In this document: positions 11,945 to 23,073 of the stretch, piece by piece
How positions within the stretch are numbered: position 1 is the first letter of the stretch
Layout of the letters: each line of letters starts with the position of its first letter
From: Mustela lutreola
Taxonomy: Eukaryota; Chordata; Mammalia; Carnivora; Mustelidae
Assembly: GCF_030435805.1 (NCBI RefSeq)
Contig: NC_081295.1
Location: 157,637,001 to 157,701,000 of the forward strand
Direction: 5' to 3'
Length of the DNA stretch: 64,000 nucleotides
Translations under genes and position numbers: made by a program
Notes under the pieces: generated by a model
Databases searched by the model: none
Seen by the model: the letters and a program-made list of their open reading frames with translations, nothing else
Told to the model about the DNA's origin: nothing

Positions 11945-12299
11945 CCTCAGGAATATTCAGCTTCCTGGACAAGCCCTCCAAGTCCAGAAACAGCTTCCTC
12001 CCTGTACTCTAGGCTGCTCCCGCATCCGGGCCTAGAGCTCCTCGGGCAGGATGGTCAGGAACTGCTCGGGCACCAGCAGCTCCACGATCTGCTCCTTGCT
12101 GTGGGTCTCGGGCTGCAGCCACTGACGACAGAGAGCCTACAGTTGGACTTCTGAGGCCCAAGGGAATCCTCCCAGCAGAACTGCCTTAAGTTTTTTCTGA
12201 AGAACTCCTGTCAGAAGCACCATTTTTGTGCAGGCTAGATTCTGTAACTAGTTGACATTCCTTCTGTTCTGCAGCCCAAAAGGGCTGGACTGAATCCAT
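11945..12299 (-). pseudogene. decayed SCAN-domain exon of a third ZSCAN gene
   Basis: On the minus strand the SCAN core can be read in pieces: RQFCWEDSLGPQ for [12 protein letters not shown], then [20 protein letters not shown], then LTILPEEL followed by a stop where the conserved Gln of LQAW should be. A weak ALEDLE-like stretch follows to about 11945. A possible start ATG (MDSVQP) is at 12297-12299. At least one frame change separates the FCW and PETHSKEQ parts. The copy is clearly diverged from the ZSCAN12 and ZSCAN23 SCAN exons, has the same orientation as both, and lies between them. I found no matching zinc-finger exon downstream. An orphan CpG island at 14.2-15.4 kb may be its former promoter. 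Confidence 0.85.
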
Positions 12300-13320
12300 T
12301 CCTGGGCACAATGGCAGGGAGAGCTTTAAGGCTCATGATAACACGTAACACATCACTGTTAACAGAGATCAATTCCAAACTAAGAACATATTTAGTCAGA
12401 GTGAATCGCTGTGGTCAGGTCAATGATTTGAAGGTAAAGATGCTCTGTAAAAGATAAAAAAAAACACAAAATGTCATTAGGATAATATAAAATTAAGGAA
12501 AAGACAATTCAGTTACCTTAGGATTAAAAAACAATACTAGTAGCTTTTAGATCTAGAAACTTCAGTGACATATTCAGATAATGTGAAATATTCCGATAAT
12601 GAAGAAAAACAATGCAAACAGCTTTGCCTGCTTAAATTGCATGTCACAGATCAAGTCAGTTATATTTACAAATCAACTTCTCTGTGCCAAGAATTGTGCT
12701 AGATACTTTCAAAGGTGTTTTTAATTTCAGAAAAGAACAGTCTGTGGGTCAGTGTGCCCCACCTTTGAGTCAGGGATCCCAAGTCATTAACCAAGGTCCG
12801 CTTTGTATGCAAATCCAGTGAGTACTTTTCAGTCCTTTGCTTACCAGATGCCCCCGCAGCATCTAACACTGCTAGCCACTCCCAGTCTTATCAGAGCTAT
12901 AATCTTCTGGCTCTTTGCCATGAGTTGGCTTTTGTAAAGTGCTTAGACCAATGCCTGATGCTCAGGTAGTATTATATGAGGCCTTGTCAAATAGCTCATT
13001 CTTAAGTCTACTTTATGGCTCTTCTTCAGTTTCCCAAGAAATGTCTAGATACTCTAAGCTGAGACCCAGCCTTCTCATTCCACATTCATTCTGTGCAACC
13101 TTGTCCATTCAGTAGCATCTGAGAACTGAGATGTTCTCACCCAGGAACTCCTAAATCTGATTCTCTTATCCAAATTTTAGCTTGGAACTGCAGACCATTA
13201 CATAGTCCAATGGTGTATTGGATCCTTCCACTTGTATGTCTTAAAAGCATCTCAACAGTACTAAAAATTAACTCATTTCCCCCTCACAATCAATGCCTCC
13301 TCCAAAATTTCCTGGTTTTT
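12300..13320. other. unassigned intergenic DNA
   Basis: No gene, RNA or recognisable repeat was seen here; composition is ordinary and slightly AT-rich. Confidence 0.35.
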
Positions 13321-13378
13321 CTTTTGTTTTTTGTTGTTTTGTTTTTTTAAAACCCATTTCTTTTTAAAATGGCACATT

Positions 13379-13500
13379 TATGGGGCACCTGGCTCAGTCA
13401 GTTAAGCATCCAAATTCTGATCTCAGCTCAGATATTGATTTCAGGGTTGTTGAGTTCAAGCCCTGCACTGGGCCCATGGAGCCTACTTAAAAACAAAAAC
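13379..13500 (+). mobile_element. short, old CAN-SINE-related copy
   Basis: Head 'ggggcacctggctcagtcag' with box-B-like 'gagttcaagccc', then an A-rich end; it lacks the CT-rich middle. Confidence 0.65.
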
Positions 13501-13570
13501 TGCACATTCATTTATTTAATCATGTAATCCAAAACCTATTCCTGACTATATTTTATTTTTTGAAAAGACT

Positions 13571-13753
13571 TTTTAAAAATATTTTATTTATTTGACAGAG
13601 AGATCACAAGTAGGCAGAGAGGCAGGCAGAGAGAAAGGTAAGCAGGCTCCCCGCTGAGCAGAGAGCCCAATTCGGGGCTTGATCCCAGAACCCCGAGATC
13701 ATGACCTGAGCTGAAGGCAGAGGCTTAACCCACTTAGCAACCCAGATGCCCCT
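13571..13753 (-). mobile_element. CAN SINE
   Basis: Minus-strand full-length copy: TATTTTATTTATTTGACAG to CCCAGATGCCCC. Directly abuts a second minus SINE. Confidence 0.88.
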
Positions 13754-13934
13754 GGAAAAATTTTCTTTATTTGAGAGAGCAGGGGAGGAGCAGAGGGAGA
13801 GTGACAAGCGGACTGCACACTGAGCGCTGAGCTGTTTTCGAGGCTGGACCCCACAACCCCGGGATCATGACTTCAGCGGAAATCAAGCATCAGATGCTCC
13901 AAGGCTCAATCCACTGAGCCAACCAGGGGACTTG
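13754..13934 (-). mobile_element. CAN SINE, diverged
   Basis: Minus-strand copy with 'tttctttatttgagagagca' and 'ccactgagccaaccagg'. Older than its neighbour at 13571-13753. Confidence 0.75.
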
Positions 13935-14219
13935 CCTTGACTATGTATTTTTTTTCAAAGTTTGTAGTACTTACTATATGTCGTGCCCTGTACTCAGCAC
14001 TTTTTAATCTTTAGTCTTCAAGCCTAGTTCAGTCTGCCTTTCCCACAAAATTCCATGACCCCTCCTCACTTCCACAGCCACCACGTTCCTTCCGCCAGCT
14101 CCTAATACCGGTTCTTTCTGCGACAACTGCGGCTCTCCTGTCCTGCATCCACTCTTGCCCCCTTCCCGTGCATCCACCATTTTTTCAGACGTGTAGGCGG
14201 ATCCCATTACCTCCCTCTT

Positions 14220-15420
14220 AATGACAGATACCGTGGCTCTGAGGAGTAGCCCTTCCCGCGTCCCGCGCCGGCTCTTCTGCGACGCGCGCACAATCGTTTT
14301 CTGCACGAGCGGTCACGTTAGAAACGGACGCGCACCGCCTTTCATGCCCCGGTTCTTGGCACATCCCCGGAATGACGGACCTGCCCACGTCCCCCCGTCG
14401 CGGTGTTCTGCGGTCCACGGTCCCTCCCTCCTCGCCAGCCCCCACCGCCAAAGGCCCGCGCTAGGGGCAGCCGACTTCCCGGGGCGCGCGGCGAAGCGCC
14501 CCCGCCCGCCGGCTTCCTCCCACGCTGAGCCCGAGGCCCCGGCGCACACGGGCCCGGGCGTGTGCTGGACCGACGCGCTGACCTCTGTCTTCCTCGCACG
14601 GAAACGACCCGGCGCGCGTGCGGCCACGTTACCGCACTTCAGAGGGAAACTCCTCCAGGCCGCGGCCGCGACCCTAGGAGGCCCGCGCGGGGAACCGACC
14701 ACCGGCCGGCCTCAAGGCCGCGTCCCTGCGGCGAGCCTCCCCGCGGCTACACCGCACCCGCCGACCCCCGCTCGGCGCTGTGCCCGCGAGCGCCGACACA
14801 GGGGGCCGGACTCCGGGGACCCACGCGAGGAAGCGGCACCGAGCGCGGCGGGGAAGCCTCGCTGCGGAGCGAGCACGAGGGACCCGCCAACGCCCGCGGC
14901 TCCAAAGTGCGTCACGACGTCCGGGCGCGCCTCCACGGGCAGCCCGCCGCCTCTCTAGGAAGCCTGGAAGACCCATCATCTCGGTGGTCGGTCGGCTCCC
15001 ACCTCCCGCAGGCGGCCGCGAGCGCCGCAGCCCGTGAGCGGCTTAGGCAGGCGGGTCCTCCCGGTGCCCCCGGCCACTCGGTCTGGGCCCCTAGCTCTCT
15101 ATCCCACCGAGGACACCTGTCCGCTGCCACACAATGCCGCGCAGCCCTCCGCTTCCTAGGACCCAGGTCGTCCCGGGTCCCAGCCCGCAGGGTCCCTGCA
15201 GACCCCCCTCGCGCAGACCCTGCTGTGCGCGGGGCCCCCGGGTCAGAGGCAATAACCAGCACCACCCTGAGCAAAGCGGCCCGTGGGCGTGCTCTCCACC
15301 GTTTCAAGTCCCGTCCTTCTGTGGAAGGAAACCCCTCGCACTCCTGCGCGGGACCAGCAGAAAGCTCCGGGAACGCGGCGACGTGGCCCCGGCTCCACAG
15401 CCAGTGAAGTAGCTCCATCA
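14220..15420. promoter_or_regulatory. orphan CpG island between ZSCAN12 and ZSCAN23
   Basis: About 1.2 kb of very GC- and CpG-rich sequence with no intact gene attached. It contains AGTGCGTCACG at 14906-14916, an ATF/CRE-like motif also present in the ZSCAN23 island (27334-27344). The decayed SCAN exon lies 2.1 kb away in the direction expected for a minus-strand gene. It may still start a non-coding transcript. Overlapping open frames of up to 281 codons lack any recognisable domain. Confidence 0.65.
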
Positions 15421-15599
15421 GGAAGAGCTCCCGGGCACGGGATCTGGTCCTCATCCATCCGACTTGCTTAAGATGGCTCACGCTCTGCCTTATTCCCCCA
15501 AGTTTCTCCTCTAGTGCCCTATACTCCCACTTTTCCTCCAGTTTTCCAAGTGAGCATCCCACACTAGTCCATCAGTCCGATACACCGAGCCGCTCCTTA

Positions 15600-16010
15600 A
15601 GCTTCGGATAGGTCATTCATTTTGTCTGGTAAACCACGATCTCAACAGGTTCACATTCGCTAACTATCTTAACTGCTTCGTGGTTTTGGGGGATCCTTTT
15701 AGGAGGAGTGTGGTTTTTGTAGACAACCCACCCTTGCTGAGCTAATCCAATAGACAGGTTAACAGGAATTATTTCAAACCAGGCAGGTGGTGGCTCCACT
15801 AAATCTCCCACAGCCTCCGTCATAGATGTCCTCCTTAGTTTTCATGAGAACATTGTACTCTTTCTTATTCCATCTGGTCTTCTCTCTCCTCGGCTGTAAA
15901 AGTCCTAAGTGGAAGACCACCCATCCTGCGATGCCTCTAGTCTGGGTGTAATTATTAATGCCAGTCTCTTTTATTCTCAAGTGTCCCAGATTGGGCAATA
16001 AATTATATAT
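15600..16010 (-). other. unassigned coding-like stretch
   Basis: The minus strand has a 68-codon frame at 15617-15823 (MTEAVGDLVEPPPAW to EIVVYQTK) overlapping a second frame at 15774-15998. Both look more protein-like than random AT-rich frames. The overlap in two frames suggests a frameshifted remnant, perhaps a processed copy. I cannot name the parent. Confidence 0.3.
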
Positions 16011-16034
16011 AGTTACCTTTTATCTGAGAACCAG

Positions 16035-16145
16035 GGACAAGCTGGCTAAAATGCAGATTCCCAGGTTCTGCCCTCAGAAACATTCAGCCAGTCTGGGTAG
16101 TGCCCAGGAAGCTGTGAAGTTCAAACAGCACAGATGATTCTGACA
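16035..16145. mobile_element. hAT-type MITE fragment (MER-like)
   Basis: The phrase 'aaatgcagattcccaggttc' followed by 'cagatgattctgac' resembles MER20/MER5-like elements. Short and diverged. Confidence 0.4.
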
Positions 16146-16454
16146 AGGTATATATTCAGAAACAGTGGCTTCATCATAGAGCGGAGACGTTCGCGTGGAA
16201 AACTGGGTGCGGGTCCACAGAGACCTAAAAACAAAAATCAGTAATGTATACACTGTGCTCTTCTCCTTCTTTTGATGTAAAGCACTTAAATGGGTTTGGA
16301 ATGAAGAGCAGTGGGTCTGTTTCCACTGCTAGGACACATGGACCAAATGAGAGACAGAGGGATCTCAAGTAATAGCGATTATAAAGATAAAGCACATTTC
16401 TTGGTAACTGTCTCTTCATCTTTTTATTTTTCCTTCTCTTTGGTCACCATTTCT

Positions 16455-16646
16455 TTTTTTTTAAAGATTTTATTTATTTATTTGAGAGAGAGACAGTGAG
16501 AGAGAACATGAGCGAGGAGAAGGTCAGAGAGAGAAGCAGACTCCCCGTGGAGCTGGGAGACCGATGTGGGACTCGATCCCGGGACTCCGGGATCATGACC
16601 TGAGCCGAAGGCAGTCATCCAACCAACTGAGCCACCCAGGCGTCCC
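16455..16646 (-). mobile_element. young CAN SINE with target-site duplication
   Basis: Full-length minus copy flanked by a perfect 13-bp duplication, GGTCACCATTTCT, at 16442-16454 and 16647-16659. The body is nearly the same as the copy at 40659-40855, including the 'aacatgagcgaggagaaggt' stretch. Confidence 0.95.
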
Positions 16647-16999
16647 GGTCACCATTTCTGGGTCTAAACCAGTCTTAACACGTAATTTTGCCCGAGTCCT
16701 TTTTATTTTCTCCCGCTTTGCTCGTCCCTTTTCTCTTTCCCTCTCATTTTGTTGCTGCTGTTTACAGATGCCTAAAATGTGTCCCAGCCCCCAAGTCTAA
16801 GTGTCTATGAAACTACATACAATTCACAATGATCTTTGTTCATTGTTTTTTAAAATTTTAATACAACTGAAAAATAGATCACTACAAGTGTTTAACCACT
16901 TTGGGCTTTGCTTTTCTCATGTACATATGAAATGGGTAAACTCAAAATTTCTTCCTAAAGCTAACACTCTTACTCTGTGTTAAAAAGCCCCGATAGCAC

Positions 17000-17230
17000 A
17001 ACAAAATACTCTCAATGATCCCTTACCAAACAAAGACCAAATCCAAAGGAAAATTGTCCAAGGACCTCTCAATCTGGCCCCCACTCCTGCACTTCCTTGT
17101 AGGAGTTCCACGACCTGTCAAGCTGGAAAACTCATGGCTCTTGAGCATATCTTAGTTGGGACTTCCTCATCCTGTTCCCTCTGCTAAAACACTTTCCTCT
17201 ATCCTCCAACTCCTTCTACAAGTAATCTAC
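17000..17230 (+). mobile_element. L2-like fragment
   Basis: Segments such as 'gacctctcaatctggccccc' and 'tccctctgctaaaacactt' resemble L2 sequence. Diverged. Confidence 0.4.
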
Positions 17231-17356
17231 TCTTCTCTCAACTTCTAACCCAACATTTAACCAATGACACACATGTATACTGGTATAGATTTTATATTGT
17301 AAAATTGCTCCTGAGAAAGTACTTAGTATTTTATATTTTGACTTCAGAATCACTTT

Positions 17357-17533
17357 TGTAAAAGATCTTATTTATCTGAGAAAGTGAGCAAGCATGAGTA
17401 GGGGTAGGGGTAGTTGGAGAGGGAGAGCAGGAAGCTAAGCAGGAAGCCCAACACGGGGCTCACCGCAGGATCCTAGGATCATGGCCTGAGCTGAAGGCAG
17501 ATGTTTAACTGACTGAGCCACCCAGGCACCCGG
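17357..17533 (-). mobile_element. CAN SINE, diverged
   Basis: Minus copy: 'aaaagatcttatttatctga' to 'gactgagccacccaggcacc'. Confidence 0.82.
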
Positions 17534-17689
17534 ACTTTAGATATACCTTTATTTTAAAATATCCCCAGAGAGTGTTTTCCCTCTCTGACTCTCCCGACTG
17601 TCATGCTCTCTCTCTCTCTCTCTCATTCTCTTTCAAATAAATATTTGTAAAAATGTTTTAAATAAATAAATAAAATATCCTCAGAGATA

Positions 17690-17850
17690 ATTTTTATCTT
17701 ATAGGAAAAATATAAAACAATCTTCCACTATATTTTTATGAATCATATTTCAATTATAATTATTGATATATTATCAATTATATTTATTATATTATTTTTA
17801 TATATTAAGTTAATTTATTATATTTATTATAATATAATAAAATTATATTT
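17690..17850. repeat. AT-rich low-complexity tract
   Basis: Almost only A and T, with irregular TTATTATA motifs and no fixed unit. Confidence 0.7.
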
Positions 17851-18069
17851 TTTAAAGAAAAAGTATTGTCAGATATAGAAAATAGGAGTCATTTCCAAAT
17901 ACAAAATGTGGACAGAGACTTGGTTCTCCTTGAGTCCTGACCTTCAAATAAAAATTACAGTGAAAGACAGTCTTCAGGGATCTTACATACAGATCTAGAC
18001 AGGTTTTGGTTCCAAAATTCTCAGCCATTTCTTGACAGCTAGCGTCCAATCTCCTAACTGTGCTCAAGG

Positions 18070-19600
18070 GGTGTTGGACTATCCCTCAAGAACCAATAAG
18101 GCCTTTTAACTGGATTTGAATCAGTATTTCTTACACCTTGCCCGGCCATAAATGGACTACTCTTTCAGACCAGACTTTCAAAGGCACAGGGAGGGATGGT
18201 TACTGGTTTCCAGAGCACCTGAAAGGAGCTCAATGCCAGAGACTTTATGGGTTGGTTAAGAGGAGGCAGGGTAGAAACAGCAAAGAGAGAAGTGAGCGTA
18301 ATGTAGGAGTGTGAAAGAGAAACAACTGAGGAAGAAACAGCCCACAGGCCACAGGCCAGTGCAACAGCACTGCTCAACCCAAGAGAGCTGCTCGTCCCAC
18401 ATGAGAGAATTAGCTGAAGCGAAGCAGAACCGTTAGTATCACAGAACAAGTAGTCAGTCTGGTGAACTGGAGGTCGTTTAATCAAGTGAACCATCACTGC
18501 ACTCTAAGTGGCATATGTCTCTACAGCATATATAACATCTTCTGTTCCTTGGCATTTCATCAGTTGCTGAGAAAATTTAGAATTTCTGAGAAGCTGTGAA
18601 CAAAACAAAACAAAAAAAGACAAGCACAAAACAAACATCCTATCTTCAGCTGCAGGTGTGAAACCAGTCCATTAGAAATACATCCTTTAAAATCCTGATC
18701 TGTTTGCATTTTAGATCTTCCAAGCGCCAACATAACAGAATTATACAAGCATGCTGCTTCGGCACATGCAGAGGCGTCTGAGACACTTATGGGCTCAGGT
18801 TATAACAGCATATGTATTATATTACTATGTGGAATACATATTTACTGGAGAAGTTGATTCTATTTCAAACTCAAGTCTACTATATTTTCCTTAACTTCAC
18901 TTGAAAATCCGTATGTATTTCTTTTGGAAATAATTTAACCTCAAGACAATACACTCTTGAGAAAATTTAAGAGTTTTGATAAGACCTACAATTAGCCACA
19001 AATGGTAATGGAAACGGTTTGAAATGTTATGACTAAGGATGTATAATAGAGCCAAATACACAAGACTGTAAACCACCCCCAGCACTCTGCATTTCTCTGG
19101 GAAAGAATGAGGCGCAAGTCTAGTTGCCCAAACCCTGTTTCCTAGCTCATGCGGAAGTTATTATTTTAAACAGAATTTGGCTTGAACCACGCTTGGAAGA
19201 AGAATGAAACAATTTATGACCTTTTCAAGTACTGACTGTGCACCTACAGGAGAGTGTTAAAGACTGTGGAGCACCACCAAATTAAATACCGTCCACCTGT
19301 AAACAGAACGAGGAAGCTCTGTTACTCTAAAGACCCCACTGTTTCAGGAACACAGCCAAGTGCAGAAGAGTGTAAGCACTATGCCATCTTTCTGTGTAAC
19401 ACAGGAAATGAGGCGACATGTATTCACGTTTTTTGTATTTACATAAAGAAACACTGAAGATACATGAAATAGAAAAATGGCTACCTCTAAGGGAAAAGAT
19501 AGACTCCCTTTTTAATGTTGTTCTGATACTTGAATCAAATGAAGAGTGAGTTCTTTTTCTTGAGAAGTCTCTCTAAGTAAATTAAAATTTAAAGGTTAAA
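18070..19600. other. unassigned intergenic DNA
   Basis: No convincing gene, RNA or named repeat was seen. Short minus-strand frames (110 codons at 18165-18497) lack recognisable features. Confidence 0.35.
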
Positions 19601-19605
19601 AATAA

Positions 19606-19705
19606 CCGGGTTGCCTGGCTGGCTCTGTTGGTGGAGCATGCAACTCTTGATCTTGGGGTTGTGAGTTCGAGCCCCACGTTGGGTGGAGAGACTGCTTAAA
19701 AATAA
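19606..19705 (+). mobile_element. short tRNA-type SINE, old subfamily
   Basis: Head 'gttgcctggctggctctgtt' and box-B-like 'gtgagttcgagccccacgt', ending 'cttaaaaataaaatgag'. It lacks the CT-rich segment. Confidence 0.7.
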
Positions 19706-19819
19706 AATGAGATGCCCCAAATGAGGGATAAGTGGTGAGTCTTTCCTGCAACTCCACTGTAAATTGAACAGAGGAGCTATGCATTTATTTATTTTTATTT
19801 TTTTACATATATATATATA

Positions 19820-20005
19820 TTTTTTAAGATTTTATTTATTTATTTGACAGAGATCACAAGTAGGCAGAGCAGCAGGCAGATAAGGAAGGGGAAGCAGGCT
19901 CCCTGCTAAGCAGAGAGCCTGATATGGGGCTTGATCCCAGAACCTTGGGATCATGACCTGAGCCGAAGGCAGAGGCTTTAACCCACTAAGCCACCCAGGT
20001 GCTCC
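19820..20005 (-). mobile_element. CAN SINE
   Basis: Minus full-length copy: TTTAAGATTTTATTTATT to AAGCCACCCAGGTGCTCC. Confidence 0.9.
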
Positions 20006-20124
20006 GAGCTGCACATAGACGGGAGGCCCTGTTAAGCTAAAAAGCAAAACCTCAGAGCCTTCTAAATCTTCTAAGTTCCATATGCTAATAATTTCTATTT
20101 GGAGATAAACTGCTTGCAGTGGCT

Positions 20125-20245
20125 TAGCAGAAAGAGAACTTAGAAGACAGGGTTCTAGCTCCAGCTCCATTAACTAGCTGTCTGTGGGATCTTACAGCTA
20201 CTTCCCAAAGCCTCCGTTTCTGCATCAATTACAGAAGGAGATGGA
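20125..20245 (-). mobile_element. MIR fragment
   Basis: 'aactagctgtctgtgggatc' and 'cctccgtttctgcatcaatt' correspond to the reversed MIR core. Confidence 0.55.
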
Positions 20246-20249
20246 GAAG

Positions 20250-21240
20250 TGATCCTTAACGTCCCTTACGGGATTTCTACTATTGTGTACTCTGATCCAG
20301 ATTGTCAACACCAGACATTTTCCATTTCTGTGTGTGCTGGGCTTAGTATAAAGCAAATACTCAATTACTGTTAAGGGAAAGAAACTTTTTTTATGCATGA
20401 CCTTGGCGGTAATCAACAGGTAATGCTGAGAAGCAAGGCACTTACAAAAGCAACATGAAGACTGTTCATACTTTTCTACTTTTGTGTTTGAAAATTTCCA
20501 TAATGAAGGGTTAAAGAAAGAAAGCAAAAACTGAAAATGCTTTTAAGCATTTTCACAGGAGAAGTGCAGAGAGGCCCATATTTTCATAACAAAGATTGGA
20601 AGTGAGATATCCGATTTTTAGCTATGTTTCTTGGCCTGGACAAATTTAAAATCTTGAGCAGTATCTACCGCATCTAGCCACTGAGCTACAGTAGCTTGCT
20701 TCAGTTCCTCAGATCCAAACTGGAGGCTGAGTTACTGGAACCCTGCAGAGTTCTCCAGTAGGGAAAAGCCTTTGTGTATTTATGGGAGAATTCATCTGCC
20801 CCCTGTTGTAGGTCAAAAAGCAAATTATCATATCTTACAAAAACAGAAAAGAGTCAAATTGTTTACATTACAGGTTTTACTGCAATTATTTTTAAATTAA
20901 TTTTTAAATACTCAGTGAGCTCAGCTTTAACATAATTTTGTGTTTAGGCAGTGTATGATTTTTAAAAACTTTTTAAAAAGTTTCTTAAAACTGAGGTGAA
21001 GAAGTTTCCCTGAAAGACACGTAGAAAACTTTTTGCACAGGTGGTGTGAGGCTGGAGACCACACGGATAAAGTCAACACAAGATTCAGTATCGCACAGAG
21101 GGGATGCCAAACCCCCAGAGAACTTGACAGATGAACTTCAGATATTATGCTTCTCTCAGCATAAAAACATGGACAATTTCACTGGCTCTCCTTGGAGCTT
21201 CCTCCTCAAGAGGATTAGACTAGTTTTTCCCATTACCTTG
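20250..21240. other. ZSCAN23 3' flank
   Basis: Downstream of the ZSCAN23 stop codon in its direction of transcription. It probably includes the 3' UTR, whose end I cannot place. No other gene seen. Confidence 0.4.
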
Positions 21241-21276
21241 TTCGGGGACAAAGTAAGAACCTACCCTGCGACCGTG

Positions 21277-21935
21277 CTAGTGGTCCGAAGGCAGGATGCG
21301 CGGCGCCACCTGCTCCAAGGGGCCGGCCAGCCCCGGCGCGGGGTGGACCTTGCGATGCTGAATGAGGTTGCAGTGGTAAATGAAATTCTTGCCGCACTCC
21401 TCACACTCGTAAGGCCTCTCCCCGGTGTGAATTCTCTGATGCTTAATAAGGACAGAGCGTCGGCTAAAGCTCTTGCTGCACTGGCCGCACTGGAAGGGCT
21501 TCTCTCCCGTGTGGATCCGGAGGTGATGGAAGAGCCCGGCGTTCTGGCTGAAGGCCTTCCCGCAGATGCCGCACTGGTAGCGCTTCTCCCCGGTGTGGAG
21601 CCTCTGGTGCTGGAACAGGCCCGAGCGCTGGCCGAAGGCGCGCCCACACTCCTCGCACTCGTACGGCTTCTCCCCCGTGTGCGTCCTCTGGTGCTCGATA
21701 AGGATGGAATTCTGGGTGAAGCTCTTCCCACATTCACCACAGACATAGGGTCTCTCCACGGAAGAGCTTGGCCGCTGCCTCTCCAGCCTGCCGTCCCGCT
21801 CACAGGGGTCTCTGCACTCAGGCATCTCAACAGCATCACCGTTCCGTTTCTCTGCGGCTTCCACAAGAGGCCTCGTCTCTGTAGAAAGCTCCCTCGCTGG
21901 GCCTACCTCCACGTTCCAAGTCCCGGCCTCCCCAC
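21277..21935 (-). CDS. ZSCAN23: ZSCAN23 last coding exon: five C2H2 zinc fingers
   Basis: This exon encodes the DNA-binding part of a SCAN/C2H2 nuclear protein. Linker text ([26 protein letters not shown]) and finger order ([36 protein letters not shown]) match human ZSCAN23 as I remember it. The acceptor TTTCAG lies at 21936-21937 and the stop codon at 21277-21279. With the exons at 22281-22425 and 22666-23073 the product is about 403 residues. Five intact C2H2 fingers occupy about residues 250-382. After the last His (HRKVH) the protein runs on for about 21 residues ([11 protein letters not shown]...), longer than the short human tail I recall, so the C terminus has been extended or changed in this lineage. 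Confidence 0.93.
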
Positions 21936-22280
21936 CTGAAACAGCAAGGGGAGCATGAGGGTGTCAGATGTCCAAAGGGGGAGGGGGGAAACCAGCCGGG
22001 AGAGGGGGTGGGAGGGGACGAACAGGCGCGGCTTCTCTTCACTTCTCCTTTGCCCTTGGGGAGAAGACGGGCTGAACTGTAACTGCACAGTCAGCTGTCT
22101 GCCTGTCCCAGGGGGCCACAGTCTTCCTGAGGGCAGGGGCGCATCTACCTTGTTTGGCACGGTCTCCCCAGGAACAACCGCAGCACCTGGTGCCCAGCAG
22201 ACGCGGAACAGATGTGCTGAACCTGGAGGGGGGCTCTCAGGGAGTGAAGGAGGCCTCCTGAGAAAAATCCCGATCCTCAC

Positions 22281-22425
22281 CGATCTGAACCGGGCGCAGC
22301 TCGCGTGCACGGCACTGATGCAGCTCTTCCGAGGACTGGAGCCGGCCCCCTGGCAACTCCTGGGCTGCTCCCCGAGCTGCTTTCTCCTTTGCAAACTCTC
22401 CCTGTTCACAAGCATAGCTTGGGAC
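22281..22425 (-). CDS. ZSCAN23: ZSCAN23 middle coding exon (linker)
   Basis: A 145-bp exon reading [15 protein letters not shown], then ARGAAQE and later RPVQI. It matches the human linker HAHEQEEFVKEKATPGAAQE ... CPVQ. The acceptor AG is at 22426-22427 (TTCCGCCAG) and the donor GT at 22279-22280 (ATCG/GTGAGG). It starts in phase 0 and passes one base to the Gly codon completed in the finger exon. Confidence 0.87.
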
Positions 22426-22665
22426 CTGGCGGAAATTAAGGATGGTTAGGAACCAAATGTGAGAGGCACCTTGTAAGGGGGCCTCCCCAGGACCGCCGTA
22501 TAGGAAAAGGCGGCCCAAGAAACTGGCAACGAGGAAGAGGCAGAGAGATGGAGAGCCCACAACGGACCACATCAGGCACAAAAAGTCCTCCTCCCCTACC
22601 TCTTGCTGCACGAAAACCCCATGCTTGCTCCTGCAGGTACAAACCTCTGTGCTCCCATCTTCCAC

Positions 22666-23073
22666 CAGCTCTCCTGGCTCGTCCAGCTCCCTCTCCAGGT
22701 CCTCCAGCGCAGTCACTGCCTGCTCCCCGCTCTCGGGTCGGTGCTCCCGCACCCAGGCCTGCAGCTCCTCGGGCAGGATGGTCAGGAACTGCTCCAGCAC
22801 CAGCAGCTCCACGATCTGCTCCTTGCTGTGCGTCTCGGGCCGCAGCCACTGATGGCAGAGCTCCCGGAGTCTTCGAAGAGCCTCGCGGGGCCCAGGGGTC
22901 TCCTGGTAGCAGAACTGCCGGAAGCGTCTCCGAAAGATCTCTCTGGTGTGAGGGTTCTCTCTCAGCAGGCCAGATTCCTGCCCACAGCCACAATCCCCCT
23001 CTTTCTCTTCTACCTTTACTGCCTGAAGTCCTTCCTGCATCTCTAAAGTCTGAAGGACCAAGGCTGTGGCCAT
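22666..23073 (-). CDS. ZSCAN23: ZSCAN23 first coding exon: SCAN domain
   Basis: This exon encodes [20 protein letters not shown] and a SCAN domain at about residues 44-127 ([45 protein letters not shown]). VKVEE near residue 20 fits a SUMO consensus. The start agrees with the human MAITLTLQTAEMQEGL. The expected exon end after ELDEPGE-Leu gives a weak donor (CTG/GTGGAA at 22665-22664), whereas ZSCAN12 has CAG/GTGAGA at the same place. The frame stays open across this site as far as the linker exon and beyond, so a longer read-through form is possible. The protein acts in the nucleus as a SCAN dimer. Confidence 0.92.

Noticed and set aside
14562-15407. 281-codon and 245-codon open frames in the orphan CpG island
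   Set aside because: Open in several frames at once, no recognisable domain, Arg/Pro/Ala-rich text as expected from GC-rich DNA.
18745-18775. possible second U6 snRNA fragment (GCTGCTTCGGCACATGC)
   Set aside because: Match too short, misses part of the U6 5' end, and has no flanking duplication.
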